A stretch of 64,000 bases of DNA from Balneolaceae bacterium (GCA_017640605.1 JAEPQH010000009.1:62001-126000); one strand, 5' to 3'; positions 50,709 through 60,231 are shown, numbered from the stretch's first letter. Translations and numbers: made by a program. The notes: generated by a model not told the origin, from the letters alone.

Positions 50709-52804
50709 ACGTTGGATGATTCTGTTTTATAAAACGCAGCTATCAGGCTTTCAATTACTAAGAAAACTAATCCCAACCACATAAACCAATTCCAAATTTC
50801 GCGCCCAAAACCTGACGCAATGACTTCATTATTGAGATTAGTTTCGTCAATTTCATTCACGGCTACTAAACGTGCATTTTGAGAAATTGATTCAAATGTG
50901 GATTTATCCATGCTATAGAAATCGCTTTCGTTTCTTGGAAAGTTTACTGCAACATCTATCGTTTTCGTTTCATCGTTGATGGTTACAAAACCGGGCTGCC
51001 AGTTTTCCGCTTCGTAACTTATGGTGGTTCCTAATCCCGTGTTTCTGCTTTCCGGAATAATTTCCTCATCGTTTTTTGTGATGCGCACCGTGTTAGCGTC
51101 TACATCCCCTGAAAAAGAAAATGGCTGGCCCAACTCATGAGTTAATAACCCACCAGCATCCGAAGACGCCACATACATCAACGATCGATAAAAGAAAGGA
51201 GCAAACAATGGCTTAACCGAGAAATTTGACCATTCAACACCGGTCCCAATCGAAGAAATTAAAATTCTTCCCTCGCCGAACTGCTTCTCTCGAATTAAAG
51301 GATCGCCAGAGTTCAAGCTAATTAAATCAAATCCACCGGGTGAATTGGAAACCCTTAGCTTGTAGTAATAGAAAATGTCAGGATTGGCTACCCGAATCGG
51401 ATTTTCGCCATCAGCTTCAAATAACTCGGTAAATATTGGATGATCTTCCTGGATTTGAGTGCCTTTTGCGATGGAATTAAATGAAGCAAACTCTCCAATT
51501 ACCGATTGAAATTGACCAACATTAAATTGTTGTAGAAAGGCATTATAGTTTTGAATATCACCCTGTTCAGAGGGGAAAAACATCAAACCACCACCGTTTT
51601 GTATAAATTCTTGCAACCGGGGAAGTATAAATGCCGGAATTGAAGTAAGTCCATCGAGTATGATGGCTTCTGTGTTTTGGTAATCCACCGATTCGATATC
51701 GTTGAGGGTGACACGTTGATAGTTTAGAGTCGCATCATTTTGATTGGAGGCATTGAGAACTAAATTCGTATACGATATTTCGGTAGGTGCTGCATTCGGA
51801 TCGGTTACCCAAACAATCGAACGACTTTCAGGAACGAGTAACGAAAAGTAATAGCTATTGTCTGCCGTAAATTCATCGCCTTCGATGCGAACGGCACCTT
51901 TCAACGTTCCTATCTGCGATGGAATAACTTCGAACGAATAGGTTTGAATACCATCAGCGGGAAGAGAAACTGAATATTGGCCCGCTATTCGCCCATCTAC
52001 TTCTAAGGTAATAAACTGATTGGATACAGGTACATCAGCATCGTTTTTTACTTCAACAGAAACGGTTACCGGAAGTCCTCGCCCAATCATTGTACTCGAC
52101 GTCGACACATCTAAAATTCGGGTGTTTTGAACGGCAACATCCCCAAGATTAAACATGGTAATCGAAATAGTTTCTGAAAGATCAAGCTCGTCTAACTCAG
52201 AAAATTGACTTTGTTGCCCATCGGTAATCAAAAATATGTGTTTATTTTGATAGGGTGACTCTTCCAAAATACCGGAAACGGTTTGCATTCGCTCGATTGC
52301 ATAGTTCCCTCCATCAGAAATAGCCGCTTCTTCTGTTCTTCGAAGTAATTGACTATGCCCAATGATACTATTAAAAGTAGCTTCGCCATTCGTAGTTTGA
52401 ATTATAAAACGGTCGCTTTCTTTCGAGGAAGCTTCGATGGTTTCGATAATAGATTTGGCTTGCTCAAAAAGCGGTCCATCTTGCCCAATACGCTGCATAC
52501 TAATACTGTTGTCTAACACAATTACATTTAATGATGGCGCATTGTTATTTCCGGTTGAAACCCCCGGCGGTAAAAAAGGACGGGCAAGCACTAAGGCCAA
52601 GCAAGCAACAGCCAGTAATCGAATAAATAATAACAGGTACCGTTTTATCTGTATCTTACGGATGGTTGTTTTTTGCAGCTCCTTAAAAAAAGCGAGTGTA
52701 GAAAATGCTACTTTTTGCGGTCTTTTAAGGTTTAACAGATGAATTATTAACGGCAGACCCACGGCAGCAACGGCAAATAAAAATAGAGGACTTAAAAAAC
52801 TCAT
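50705..52804 (-). CDS. BatA/aerotolerance-type membrane protein with VWA domain
   Basis: 699 residues. The N-terminal BatA module is typical: FLSPLFLFAVAAVGLPLIIHLLNLKRPQKVAFSTLAFF, then the second helix LLLFIRLLAVACLALVLARPF. A von Willebrand A-like domain begins VIVLDNSISMQRIG, with the MIDAS-like DxSxS. A beta domain and GATase-like region follow (about 330-520), and a C-terminal helix (WFMWLGLVFLVIESLIAAFY) anchors the protein. Such proteins sit with Bat/MoxR systems. No MoxR ATPase is nearby. First gene of a five-gene unit. Confidence 0.85.
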   Translation of the reverse strand: MSFLSPLFLFAVAAVGLPLIIHLLNLKRPQKVAFSTLAFFKELQKTTIRKIQIKRYLLLFIRLLAVACLALVLARPFLPPGVSTGNNNAPSLNVIVLDNSISMQRIGQDGPLFEQAKSIIETIEASSKESDRFIIQTTNGEATFNSIIGHSQLLRRTEEAAISDGGNYAIERMQTVSGILEESPYQNKHIFLITDGQQSQFSELDELDLSETISITMFNLGDVAVQNTRILDVSTSSTMIGRGLPVTVSVEVKNDADVPVSNQFITLEVDGRIAGQYSVSLPADGIQTYSFEVIPSQIGTLKGAVRIEGDEFTADNSYYFSLLVPESRSIVWVTDPNAAPTEISYTNLVLNASNQNDATLNYQRVTLNDIESVDYQNTEAIILDGLTSIPAFILPRLQEFIQNGGGLMFFPSEQGDIQNYNAFLQQFNVGQFQSVIGEFASFNSIAKGTQIQEDHPIFTELFEADGENPIRVANPDIFYYYKLRVSNSPGGFDLISLNSGDPLIREKQFGEGRILISSIGTGVEWSNFSVKPLFAPFFYRSLMYVASSDAGGLLTHELGQPFSFSGDVDANTVRITKNDEEIIPESRNTGLGTTISYEAENWQPGFVTINDETKTIDVAVNFPRNESDFYSMDKSTFESISQNARLVAVNEIDETNLNNEVIASGFGREIWNWFMWLGLVFLVIESLIAAFYKTESSNV

Positions 52805-52915
52805 TATGGGGTCAAAAAATATTATTTTAGGGGAATTTCAGTGCTGGAACAAAACTACATAATCAGAACTACCGATATACAATAATATTCAAAAAAGCGG
52901 CCTATTATTCCATCT

Positions 52916-55555
52916 ATGCAACGTACTGTTCAATCAATCATTACCTTTTTTTGCATCATACTTTTTCTGGGATGCAACAGTGTAAAAAAGCAAAGCTGGG
53001 AGTATTTAATTCCGGGTGAAACCACATTCGTTATTACGCCAAAAACCAGTGTTCAAGTTTCTAATATTGGTAATACCGATTATGCTTCCATTTTAGACGA
53101 CTTAACCCCTGGAGCTATTCAGCAGCTTGGTGAACTACCAGACAGTATTCTATCTAAACTTAGTTTAAAGGGACTTGCACTGTACCCGGCTTCATCCACA
53201 ACCTCTCAGTTTATCTGGATTGCTGAAAGTACTTCAGATATCGATGAAGTTGCTCCTTCGTTTTATGAACCGTTTGAACAAAATTATTACAGCTTTAACG
53301 GACTCACCGTACATAAAATAAATTTTAACGAGACGTTGATGTATGCTGCACAAATTCATCAATGGGTAATTTTTTCTGAATCAAGTCTAGCGGTAGAAAG
53401 TGCACTTCGCACGTACTTAGGAATCCAATCTGGAATTAATTTTGAGCAAACCCCTGAACCGGGAACATTAACTCTTAATACCGCAGAGCTAGATCTATGG
53501 GTTCAGCAGTTTATTAATGTGGGGTATCGTCCGCAGATTATGGGTTCGTTTGATGGATTTGCACCCTCTAAACTTACCTTTTCTACCGAAGAGAATATTT
53601 CCTCTGGATTTGAACTTCGTGGGGTAATTCCTGCAATAGATTCCTCGAAATCAGCGTTAGTTAAGTCGCTAAGTACTATAAATACTCCCATCATTTTAGA
53701 TCGATACATTGCAGGAAATGCGGCTGCTTTTTCATTACACAGAAATCAGCCAATGTTGGTCCCAGATCGAACTACCGTTTCAGAATTCAAGCTCGATTCG
53801 CTTCTTTTCTCGGATCCTGAACTGTATCGTGAGTTAGCGCTTTCCTTAGAAACAGAATTTGGAATCGTTGCTTTTCCTGAATCCGGACTTTTAACGGATG
53901 GGGAGTATTTATACCTCAGAAATCTTGAGAATTCGGTATTGTTAAGATCCCGGTTACAGCAGTTTGCTGATGAAGGAATAGTAATACAGCAGGGCAACTC
54001 TTTTTATGTGAAAAGTAAACTCCTAAGCGCCCTGATAAGTGGAAATATGAGTTTATTTACAGATTTCTACCTCGCATTTTCTCAAGATGTAGTAGTGATG
54101 GCTAAGCGACGTGGACTTGCTGAAAGCGTTGATGCCGATCGTACACGCCGCCGAACGGTTTATTATGATGATACTTTCCGATCTGCTAAAAATGAATATC
54201 CAGAAGGAGTTAGTGGTTTCGCATGGGTAAACTCCGATGATTTTCTGAAGTTTCTTGATCCATTGATGATGCGAGGCACTCCACTAAATGGGCTTATTGG
54301 TGTGTATGATGTTTTGACAATGGGTTTTACTCAAAACATCAACAAATCGGTCAATTTTACCTTTAAATCGGTAACCGAAGAAGGATCCACCCAACCTTAC
54401 GACGAACTTTGGGTATTACCGTTGTTAAGTGAAGAACTAACCGGACAGCCCGTTTTAGGAAACATTGTTGGGAATCGATCAGACGAAATTATCTTTTCAA
54501 CAACAACCGGTAGAATAGAAGCGGTGGCTTTTGATGGCACTTCGGTAATGCAGGCCCAAACCAACGATGGAGATGTGCCTATTGGGAGTCCGGTTTTGTA
54601 TGATTGGTATGGAAATGGACAACCGGTTATTCTGCAAGCGGCAGGTTCAAAAGTGTACGCATGGAATGAATCGGGCAGAGCCTTACCACAATTCCCTATT
54701 GAAATTGGAGAACTAATTAGTGCTCCTATTGTCGTTTCAGATGTGTCGCGTAATGGAATTCCAGAAATTATAGTGCCCACCGAAAATCGAAAAATCCATG
54801 TGGTTGATGGTCGAGGGCAGAATCTGAGAGGATGGCCACAATTTACAAGTGCAGTTACGCGCCACGCTCCACTACATACTCAAGTTGATGGCGAATGGTC
54901 GGTTTGGGTAGTTTCTCAGAATATTTTGCACAGTTGGCAAAGAAGTGGAGCCGTTCGTGCCGGTTATCCTACCTTCATCAATGCCGCGTTTAACACCACA
55001 CCAACAATATTTGAGGATAAAATTCTTGGTGCAGGCTCAGATGGATATGTGTATGCCATCGGACAGAACCCAGGATTTGCCGATTCATTATCGATTAGTG
55101 TTCAAATGGACAGCATTGCCATTAAATCGCTGTATGCCACAAGTAGCCAATTGAATAAAATTACGGTTGAAGAAAATATTTTACTTCGCGATAGCTCTGG
55201 ATTTTATCGATCTGATTTGTATCTGGCACAAAGTGTAAACGGCTCGATTTTGATGTTTAATCCGGCCGGAAAACTTGAAATCACTCATAATCTTGGACAA
55301 CCATCTTCTGCAACAATGTCTCCTCAAATTCTTGATATAAATGGAGATAATCGGGATGAAGTTATTGCACTTGCTGATTTCGGCCGCTTATTTGCTTGGG
55401 AGATTTTGACAGGCCGTCGGATTTTCAGTATCCCAACTTCGGGAATGGAATATCCAATTATTGCTGATTTGAATAAAGACGGATTGTATGAATTAATTGC
55501 TCAAACCCGAGAAGGTTTGCGTTGCTGGACGATCAATAAAGCAGAAAATAATTAA
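52916..55555 (+). CDS. Large lipoprotein with C-terminal FG-GAP/beta-propeller-like region
   Basis: 879 residues. The lipobox ILFLGC puts the lipidated cysteine near residue 20. Residues 30-500 form an unrecognised alpha/beta region. The C-terminal 370 residues hold repeated propeller-like blades with VSDVSRNGIPEIIVPTENRKIHVVDGRG, PQILDINGDNRDEVIALADFGRLFAWE and IADLNKDGLYELIAQT, the D-x-N/D-x-D/N calcium loops of FG-GAP/VCBS repeats. Probably a surface or periplasmic binding protein. Divergent from the BatA unit across 111 bases, so the two may be co-regulated. Function unknown. Confidence 0.75.
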   Translation: MQRTVQSIITFFCIILFLGCNSVKKQSWEYLIPGETTFVITPKTSVQVSNIGNTDYASILDDLTPGAIQQLGELPDSILSKLSLKGLALYPASSTTSQFIWIAESTSDIDEVAPSFYEPFEQNYYSFNGLTVHKINFNETLMYAAQIHQWVIFSESSLAVESALRTYLGIQSGINFEQTPEPGTLTLNTAELDLWVQQFINVGYRPQIMGSFDGFAPSKLTFSTEENISSGFELRGVIPAIDSSKSALVKSLSTINTPIILDRYIAGNAAAFSLHRNQPMLVPDRTTVSEFKLDSLLFSDPELYRELALSLETEFGIVAFPESGLLTDGEYLYLRNLENSVLLRSRLQQFADEGIVIQQGNSFYVKSKLLSALISGNMSLFTDFYLAFSQDVVVMAKRRGLAESVDADRTRRRTVYYDDTFRSAKNEYPEGVSGFAWVNSDDFLKFLDPLMMRGTPLNGLIGVYDVLTMGFTQNINKSVNFTFKSVTEEGSTQPYDELWVLPLLSEELTGQPVLGNIVGNRSDEIIFSTTTGRIEAVAFDGTSVMQAQTNDGDVPIGSPVLYDWYGNGQPVILQAAGSKVYAWNESGRALPQFPIEIGELISAPIVVSDVSRNGIPEIIVPTENRKIHVVDGRGQNLRGWPQFTSAVTRHAPLHTQVDGEWSVWVVSQNILHSWQRSGAVRAGYPTFINAAFNTTPTIFEDKILGAGSDGYVYAIGQNPGFADSLSISVQMDSIAIKSLYATSSQLNKITVEENILLRDSSGFYRSDLYLAQSVNGSILMFNPAGKLEITHNLGQPSSATMSPQILDINGDNRDEVIALADFGRLFAWEILTGRRIFSIPTSGMEYPIIADLNKDGLYELIAQTREGLRCWTINKAENN

Positions 55556-55845
55556 AGATCATTTTCAAGTGGTTTACGTTTCACATGTCGGATTGACGCT
55601 ACTAATATCTTATTAGTTGTAAAAGTGTAAATCACTCTATAGTTTTCTTCAACGATCAACTCGCGTGCTAGCGTCGAATTAAGTTCGGGAACAACTCTAC
55701 CCATTTCTGGAAACTCAATCAATTTCGCCAGTTGGTCATCTATTTCTTGAATTAGTGCGAGTGCTGAAGAAGGATTATCCTTACTAATATATTCAATTAT
55801 AGCAATGGCATCAGCGTTTGCTTGCGATGACCACTCGATGTTCAT
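55552..55845 (-). CDS. RelE/ParE-superfamily toxin
   Basis: 97 residues. The fold is shown by IEWSSQANADAIAIIEYISKDNPSSALALIQEID, LIEFPEMGRVVPEL and the terminal ENYRVIYTFTTNKILVASIRHVKRKP. ParE-type members poison gyrase and RelE-type cleave mRNA. The sequence alone does not decide, though the RHVKRKP ending resembles the ParE/RelE-like YoeB neighbours. Its ATG overlaps the antitoxin stop by four bases. It ends tail-to-tail with the lipoprotein gene with a four-base overlap. Confidence 0.87.
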   Translation of the reverse strand: MNIEWSSQANADAIAIIEYISKDNPSSALALIQEIDDQLAKLIEFPEMGRVVPELNSTLARELIVEENYRVIYTFTTNKILVASIRHVKRKPLENDL

Positions 55846-56123
55846 GAAATCAGCTTAGCCTTTAAATTCTTCATTACTTCCTGATGAGGAATAGTAACTC
55901 CACTTTCCGATTCTTTATGTGCTAGCTCGATTGCATTTAATATATCTTGTTGAACCATTATTTCTTCATAGTCTGCAACGCTTAAAATTACACCGGCACT
56001 TCTTCCATTTTGTGTAATTACAATCGGCTCTCTTTGATTGTTGATGTATTCGAGTATCTCTGAAGCATTTGTTCTAAACTCAGATATGGGCCTAATATTC
56101 TTTTCTATATTGATTCTTTTCAT
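55842..56123 (-). CDS. Phd/YefM-family antitoxin
   Basis: 93 residues from the ATG at 56123. The upstream TTG (56150) would run through the palindrome that is the likely operator, so the ATG is preferred. The N-terminal DNA-binding part (KNIRPISEFRTNASEILEYI) and QNGRSAGVILSVADYEEI are the Phd/YefM pattern. The C-terminal helix (residues 60-93) should clasp the toxin. It is first in the toxin-antitoxin pair and expected to repress its own promoter. Confidence 0.88.
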   Translation of the reverse strand: MKRINIEKNIRPISEFRTNASEILEYINNQREPIVITQNGRSAGVILSVADYEEIMVQQDILNAIELAHKESESGVTIPHQEVMKNLKAKLIS

Positions 56124-56147
56124 ACCAAATTCATACTTAATTCGGTA
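56123..56147. promoter_or_regulatory. Palindromic operator of the toxin-antitoxin pair
   Basis: TACCAAATT and AATTCGGTA (one mismatch) flank a seven-base spacer, directly before the antitoxin ATG on the minus strand. The location fits Phd-type autoregulation. Confidence 0.6.
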
Positions 56148-56159
56148 CAATATAAATAA

Positions 56160-57062
56160 TTAGTTTAAAATATCAGCTAAGGCTTCTTCCAGATCATCAT
56201 ATCGGAAATCGAAGCCTTGCTCTTGTAACACTTTAGGCTTCATTCGGATGCTATCCAAAATGGGCTTTGCCCCTTCACCATACATAATTTGAAGAGCAAT
56301 TTTTGGTACACGGAACAGTACCGGTCGGTTCATTACATCCCCAAGAACATCCGCAAATAGATTCATAGTCACCGGTTCGGGGGCACATACATTATAAGCA
56401 CCCTCAATGGTTTCATTTTGGATGGGAAAAAGCAACGCATTGATCAAATCCTCGCGGTGAATCCAACTCATGTATTGTTTTCCATCGCCTACCGGTCCTC
56501 CTACAAAAAACTGAAAAGGTGGAATCATTTTTTCCATAGCCCCACCGTCTTTTTCGAGCACGATTCCAATTCGTGGATTAGCTACACGTACTCCTATTTC
56601 AGTAGCTTTCTGAGCTTCAGCTTCCCAATCTACACACACCTTAGCTAGAAAATCGTCAGCGGCTGGATCATTTTCTGTTTTTATGGAATCTCCACCATCA
56701 CCATAATAGCCGGAAGCTGAGGCGGAAATAAAAAGCTCTGGCTTTGTTTCAGCTTCGCGCATTGCATCAACAAGCGTACGGGTACCTTCAATTCTGCTGT
56801 TGTAGATTTTCTTCTTAACCTCATCCGACCACCGTTGGCTGAATACATTTTCGCCCGCAAGATGAATTACGATATTGGCCTCATTCATGGCGGAAACCAA
56901 ATCACCATCCCAGGCAATAAATTGCTGATTTTTTGCCTTTTCGTCTTCGTATTTGTTTGGACGCCTGGTAACGATGGTCAAATAGTGCCCTTCTTGAAGT
57001 AATAATCTTCGGAGTTCTTTGCCAATAAATCCGGTGCCACCGGTGAGTAGAATGTGTTTCAT
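56160..57062 (-). CDS. TIGR01777-family epimerase (SDR, YfcH-like)
   Basis: 300 residues. The Rossmann start is HILLTGGTGFIGKEL. The family signature WDGDLVSAMNEANIVIHLAGENVFSQRW and SASASGYYGDGG (active-site Tyr pair) are present, then PRIGIVLEKDGGAMEKM. The terminal DUF1731 part has PKIALQIMYGEGA and FDFRYDDLEEAL. The reaction is unknown; the family is a common nucleoside-sugar-epimerase-like group. Located 56 bases downstream of cdsA on the same strand. Confidence 0.9.
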   Translation of the reverse strand: MKHILLTGGTGFIGKELRRLLLQEGHYLTIVTRRPNKYEDEKAKNQQFIAWDGDLVSAMNEANIVIHLAGENVFSQRWSDEVKKKIYNSRIEGTRTLVDAMREAETKPELFISASASGYYGDGGDSIKTENDPAADDFLAKVCVDWEAEAQKATEIGVRVANPRIGIVLEKDGGAMEKMIPPFQFFVGGPVGDGKQYMSWIHREDLINALLFPIQNETIEGAYNVCAPEPVTMNLFADVLGDVMNRPVLFRVPKIALQIMYGEGAKPILDSIRMKPKVLQEQGFDFRYDDLEEALADILN

Positions 57063-57117
57063 AAAGAGGCCTTTATTCAGATAAACTTAAAGAAATACTC
57101 TAGCATTTCTTTCAGAA

Positions 57118-57933
57118 CTAGAAAACACCTATTTCTTGAAAAATTTGCAAGCTAACGAACACTACCGGCGCTGCAAGTAATAACGCATCAAAACGATCGA
57201 AGAAACCGCCGTGCCCGGGTAGAATAGTAGATGAATCTTTAATATTTGCCCGTCGCTTTAGTTTACTTTCCAGCAAATCACCAATCGGGCCAAATGTTGC
57301 CACGAGTATGGTAATAGGAACAACTAAAGTGAAGGTGATTGGCATGTCTAATGGGAACAAGAAATAAACAATAGAAGCTCCTACCAAACTGCCCACGTAG
57401 CCAAAAAAGAATCCTTCCCATGTTTTTTTGGGGCTGATTTTTGGAGCAAGCGCTCGTTTACCGAATGTCTTGCCTCCGAAATAAGCAAAAACATCGCTGC
57501 CCCAAACCATAAAAATCAGCATCATGCTAAGTACAAAGCCGTCGGTTCCTTCCCCCATTTGATTAATCAACATAAAACAGAGCAAGCCTAAGGGTGCGTA
57601 AATTCCAGCGAAAAGAGAAGAAGTTAATTTTGAAAATACTACCTCAGCTTGGTTAAAGGTTTGCACCGATAAGAATAGCACAAGTATCCCAACTCCAATT
57701 TCGAAAGCAAAGGGCAGATTGGGGGAAAGCATAATCCAAAGACCTAAAGTGTAAGGAAAGAGCGCATCAGTTGATTGACCACACTGTTCGAGTATTTTCA
57801 TCATTTCCTGTATGATGAAAAATCCAATAATTACCATCATGCCTTGAAAAAACCAGCCACCTAACCATGTAATCCAGATAAATAAAGCCGCAGCCGGAAC
57901 AGCAAATAATATCCGTTGAAGTAAATTATTCAA
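57118..57933 (-). CDS. cdsA: Phosphatidate cytidylyltransferase
   Basis: 271 residues from a TTG at 57933. This start is supported by AAGGAG at 57940-57945, six bases upstream. A start at 58056 would overlap the DUF2007 gene by 130 bases and add 41 basic residues unlike CdsA. The protein is polytopic with the signature SPKKTWEGFFFGYVGSLVGAS and GDLLESKLKRRANIKDSSTILPGHGG. It makes CDP-diacylglycerol from phosphatidate and CTP for phospholipid synthesis. Overlap with the preceding stop is eight bases (TTGAATAA), implying coupling. Confidence 0.9.
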   Translation of the reverse strand: MNNLLQRILFAVPAAALFIWITWLGGWFFQGMMVIIGFFIIQEMMKILEQCGQSTDALFPYTLGLWIMLSPNLPFAFEIGVGILVLFLSVQTFNQAEVVFSKLTSSLFAGIYAPLGLLCFMLINQMGEGTDGFVLSMMLIFMVWGSDVFAYFGGKTFGKRALAPKISPKKTWEGFFFGYVGSLVGASIVYFLFPLDMPITFTLVVPITILVATFGPIGDLLESKLKRRANIKDSSTILPGHGGFFDRFDALLLAAPVVFVSLQIFQEIGVF

Positions 57934-58219
57934 CCGAATCTCCTTCTTCGTCTTCCGGGAATAACGGCTCAGCTTCCTCCAATTCTTTGAGCGCTTTACG
58001 AGCTTTCTTTTCAAACTCAACAGGCACGTACAAGTAAATGAGTGCCATTTCGCCAATTTGCAAGCTGTATGCTGTATCTCGCTTCGATAGAATGTTGGAT
58101 GGAATCTTGAGATTACTCAAGTAATTCTTGGCCATATCAACTTCGTACTCGGTTCCGCTTTCAAGTACACATACCCAATTATCTATATCGTTGGGCTTAG
58201 GATGTTCAAATAAACTCAT
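57926..58219 (-). CDS. DUF2007 putative signal-transducing protein
   Basis: 97 residues with VCVLESGTEYEVDMAKNYLSNLKIPSNILSKRD, the DUF2007 pattern, and an acidic tail (EEAEPLFPEDEEGDSVE). The family is small and of unknown function. It overlaps the CPBP protease gene by four bases and the cdsA start by eight, so it is embedded in the lipid/envelope operon and may act on its products, which is inference. Confidence 0.82.
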   Translation of the reverse strand: MSLFEHPKPNDIDNWVCVLESGTEYEVDMAKNYLSNLKIPSNILSKRDTAYSLQIGEMALIYLYVPVEFEKKARKALKELEEAEPLFPEDEEGDSVE

Positions 58220-59166
58220 GCCGTGTGGTTAGGTTTCATTCTATACAATAGATAAATCAAAGCGGAAGATACAATAATACTTAAAAGAATGAGTAACCAA
58301 GGCATTTCGGTTTCGGGAGTGATAGTTTGCTCCAGCATTTCGGGATAAAATGAACTCGCAATTACCTGTCCACCATTATTAATGAGATGGGCAACCATAG
58401 CAGGAATTAAACTATCGGAAATATAAGTAACGTAAGCGAGGATAACGCCAAGAAAAGCAAGTGGCAGAATATTTGTTATTTGCAGATGGTATGCGCCAAA
58501 AATGAACCCAGACACAAGGATAGCCATCCATATTCCGCCACTCTTTTCTAATGATCGCTGTACGTAACCGCGATACATGATTTCTTCGCAAATTGCGGGT
58601 ACAAAACCGATGTGAATAATGCCCATGATTAAAGCATTATCAGATTTCAGGAACTTTGTAATCATTTCCATCATCGATTCCTGCATTTCTACCATAAAAT
58701 CGGGGGCCGGAACAAACGAGTTTAACCAACCAAGAAATGTTACGGTTGGGAAAACGGCCACAATCAAAACTGCAGATATACCCGTAACCTGCCAAACATT
58801 GTTTGATAATTGAAGTCGCAGAAATTTATTTCTTTCACCTTTTACAGCGCTTAATTTCACGATCAAAAGAGTACCAAGTGCCATCACTAATACTTGCCCC
58901 GATGTGTTTGCCCAAAACAATAGGTCAACGTTTTCGGCAAGCGAAGTCATGATGGCTTGTATATCAGATAGATCGGGCGCGGTAAGGACTGCCCCTACGG
59001 CTCCAACGATAGCACCTACCAGATTAAAGCCAACAAATGCCACTAATACCCACACAATGGCCATTAGCCAGTGAGCGAAGCCATTTCTCTCAACAAAAGG
59101 AAGAGGTTTTGGAATAGACTGATCGTTTAACACTGATTCTTCTGCTTGGTTAGTAACCTCTTCCAT
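58216..59166 (-). CDS. CPBP intramembrane metalloprotease
   Basis: 316 residues, about eight membrane helices. The CPBP/ABI motifs are visible: CEEIMYRGYVQ (Glu-Glu-xxx-Arg), FGAYHL (Phe-xxx-His) and HLINNG (His-xxx-Asn), which line a metal-binding membrane active site related to Rce1. Substrates include prenylated or signal-anchored peptides in other groups; none is known here. It lies between DUF4199 (29 bases) and DUF2007 (4-base overlap) genes. Confidence 0.88.
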   Translation of the reverse strand: MEEVTNQAEESVLNDQSIPKPLPFVERNGFAHWLMAIVWVLVAFVGFNLVGAIVGAVGAVLTAPDLSDIQAIMTSLAENVDLLFWANTSGQVLVMALGTLLIVKLSAVKGERNKFLRLQLSNNVWQVTGISAVLIVAVFPTVTFLGWLNSFVPAPDFMVEMQESMMEMITKFLKSDNALIMGIIHIGFVPAICEEIMYRGYVQRSLEKSGGIWMAILVSGFIFGAYHLQITNILPLAFLGVILAYVTYISDSLIPAMVAHLINNGGQVIASSFYPEMLEQTITPETEMPWLLILLSIIVSSALIYLLYRMKPNHTA

Positions 59167-59194
59167 ATTGTCTGTTTTACTCGATAGTTAAATT

Positions 59195-59746
59195 TTAAAA
59201 TTCTTCTTCTTTAGCAAAAACTTTGGCACCAATAATTCCCGAAATCATATTCAGAATACCAAGAACTACAATTCCAATTCCTAATCCCCATAATAAGGTG
59301 CTCATCGAGCCTGGTTCTGGAATAAAATTTAATGCCATTTCGAATTGCTCCGCCGGAAGATTTTGTGCTTCTAAATTGCGAACCGACCAATCATAAACAG
59401 CCTGATTTAATTCCGGATCTACCACATATTGCCAGATTAAACTAATAACAGTGCTGATTAATGTTCCTACTACACCGGTAAAAAAACCTACCAATGCCCC
59501 TTTTCCAATCGGAAAGGTGATTTCGTTTTCTAATGCGTAATGCCGAACTGCAAAAAATCCACCAATAGCTCCGGCTAAACAAGCAAAGGTTCCAATTCCT
59601 TGTGCAAGATTAAAGCTAGAACCAACCGGCTCGCTGCTTATCGTCATATACTGGCTAATAATTCCTAATACCGACATTATTAAACCGATTATTAATGCCC
59701 CAATCATTACTGAAGGCCAGTAACTAGGTTGTGCTTGTTGTTCCAT
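59195..59746 (-). CDS. DUF4199 membrane protein
   Basis: 183 residues with about four membrane helices, a central loop of roughly 40 residues with EFEMALNFIPEPG, and a C-terminal helix (GLGIGIVVLGILNMISGIIG). Length and helix-loop-helix plan match DUF4199, a small Bacteroidota/Balneolota membrane family of unknown function. Its start overlaps the DUF2085 stop by 23 bases, so the two are coupled. Confidence 0.7.
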   Translation of the reverse strand: MEQQAQPSYWPSVMIGALIIGLIMSVLGIISQYMTISSEPVGSSFNLAQGIGTFACLAGAIGGFFAVRHYALENEITFPIGKGALVGFFTGVVGTLISTVISLIWQYVVDPELNQAVYDWSVRNLEAQNLPAEQFEMALNFIPEPGSMSTLLWGLGIGIVVLGILNMISGIIGAKVFAKEEEF

Positions 59747-60224
59747 AAGTATCCTCCGTTAAAGTGATTTTTTTAAAAAATTCATCGGCTAAAAATAGCA
59801 TTATTGATAGCCCAAATAGTGCCCCTAATACAAATCTGCTGTGCAAAGTATTGGAATAAATTCCTGTTGCATTAGCTAATACATCGGCAAAATTGATGAT
59901 TATTGACGTGGCCAAAAATGCTAAACATCGAGTTCTGTTCAAAAACCGAATGTTAACAACTAATGGAGCAATCAATAAACCAATAAATAGCGCGGTATAA
60001 ATTCCAAAACAACGTGCACAAACAGCCATCGAGACACTATTGACGCTGTACGAACGAAATGCATCTTGGTGACAAACTAAATGAAAAATTTTATACTGCC
60101 ACGAACTATTTGATATTGTTTGTCCGAACAAGCCCGGCCCAACCGCTGAAACTACAAAAAAGCAGGTTACGATAAGTAAGAACCGATATAAACCTATGTT
60201 AGAGCGATTTAGGTTGAGATTCAT
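59724..60224 (-). CDS. DUF2085 membrane protein
   Basis: 166 residues, four membrane helices. The conserved FHLVCHQ and CARCFGIYTALF block carries the Cys/His set typical of DUF2085 (CHQ...CxRCxGIYxG), probably a metal or redox site. Function unknown. It overlaps the DUF4199 gene and starts eight bases after the thioesterase stop. Confidence 0.85.
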   Translation of the reverse strand: MNLNLNRSNIGLYRFLLIVTCFFVVSAVGPGLFGQTISNSSWQYKIFHLVCHQDAFRSYSVNSVSMAVCARCFGIYTALFIGLLIAPLVVNIRFLNRTRCLAFLATSIIINFADVLANATGIYSNTLHSRFVLGALFGLSIMLFLADEFFKKITLTEDTYGTTSTT

Positions 60225-60231
60225 GAGCTGG

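Noticed and set aside
57934-58056. N-terminal extension of CdsA by 41 residues
   Set aside because: It lies inside the DUF2007 gene and lacks a better ribosome site; AAGGAG places the start at the TTG 57933.
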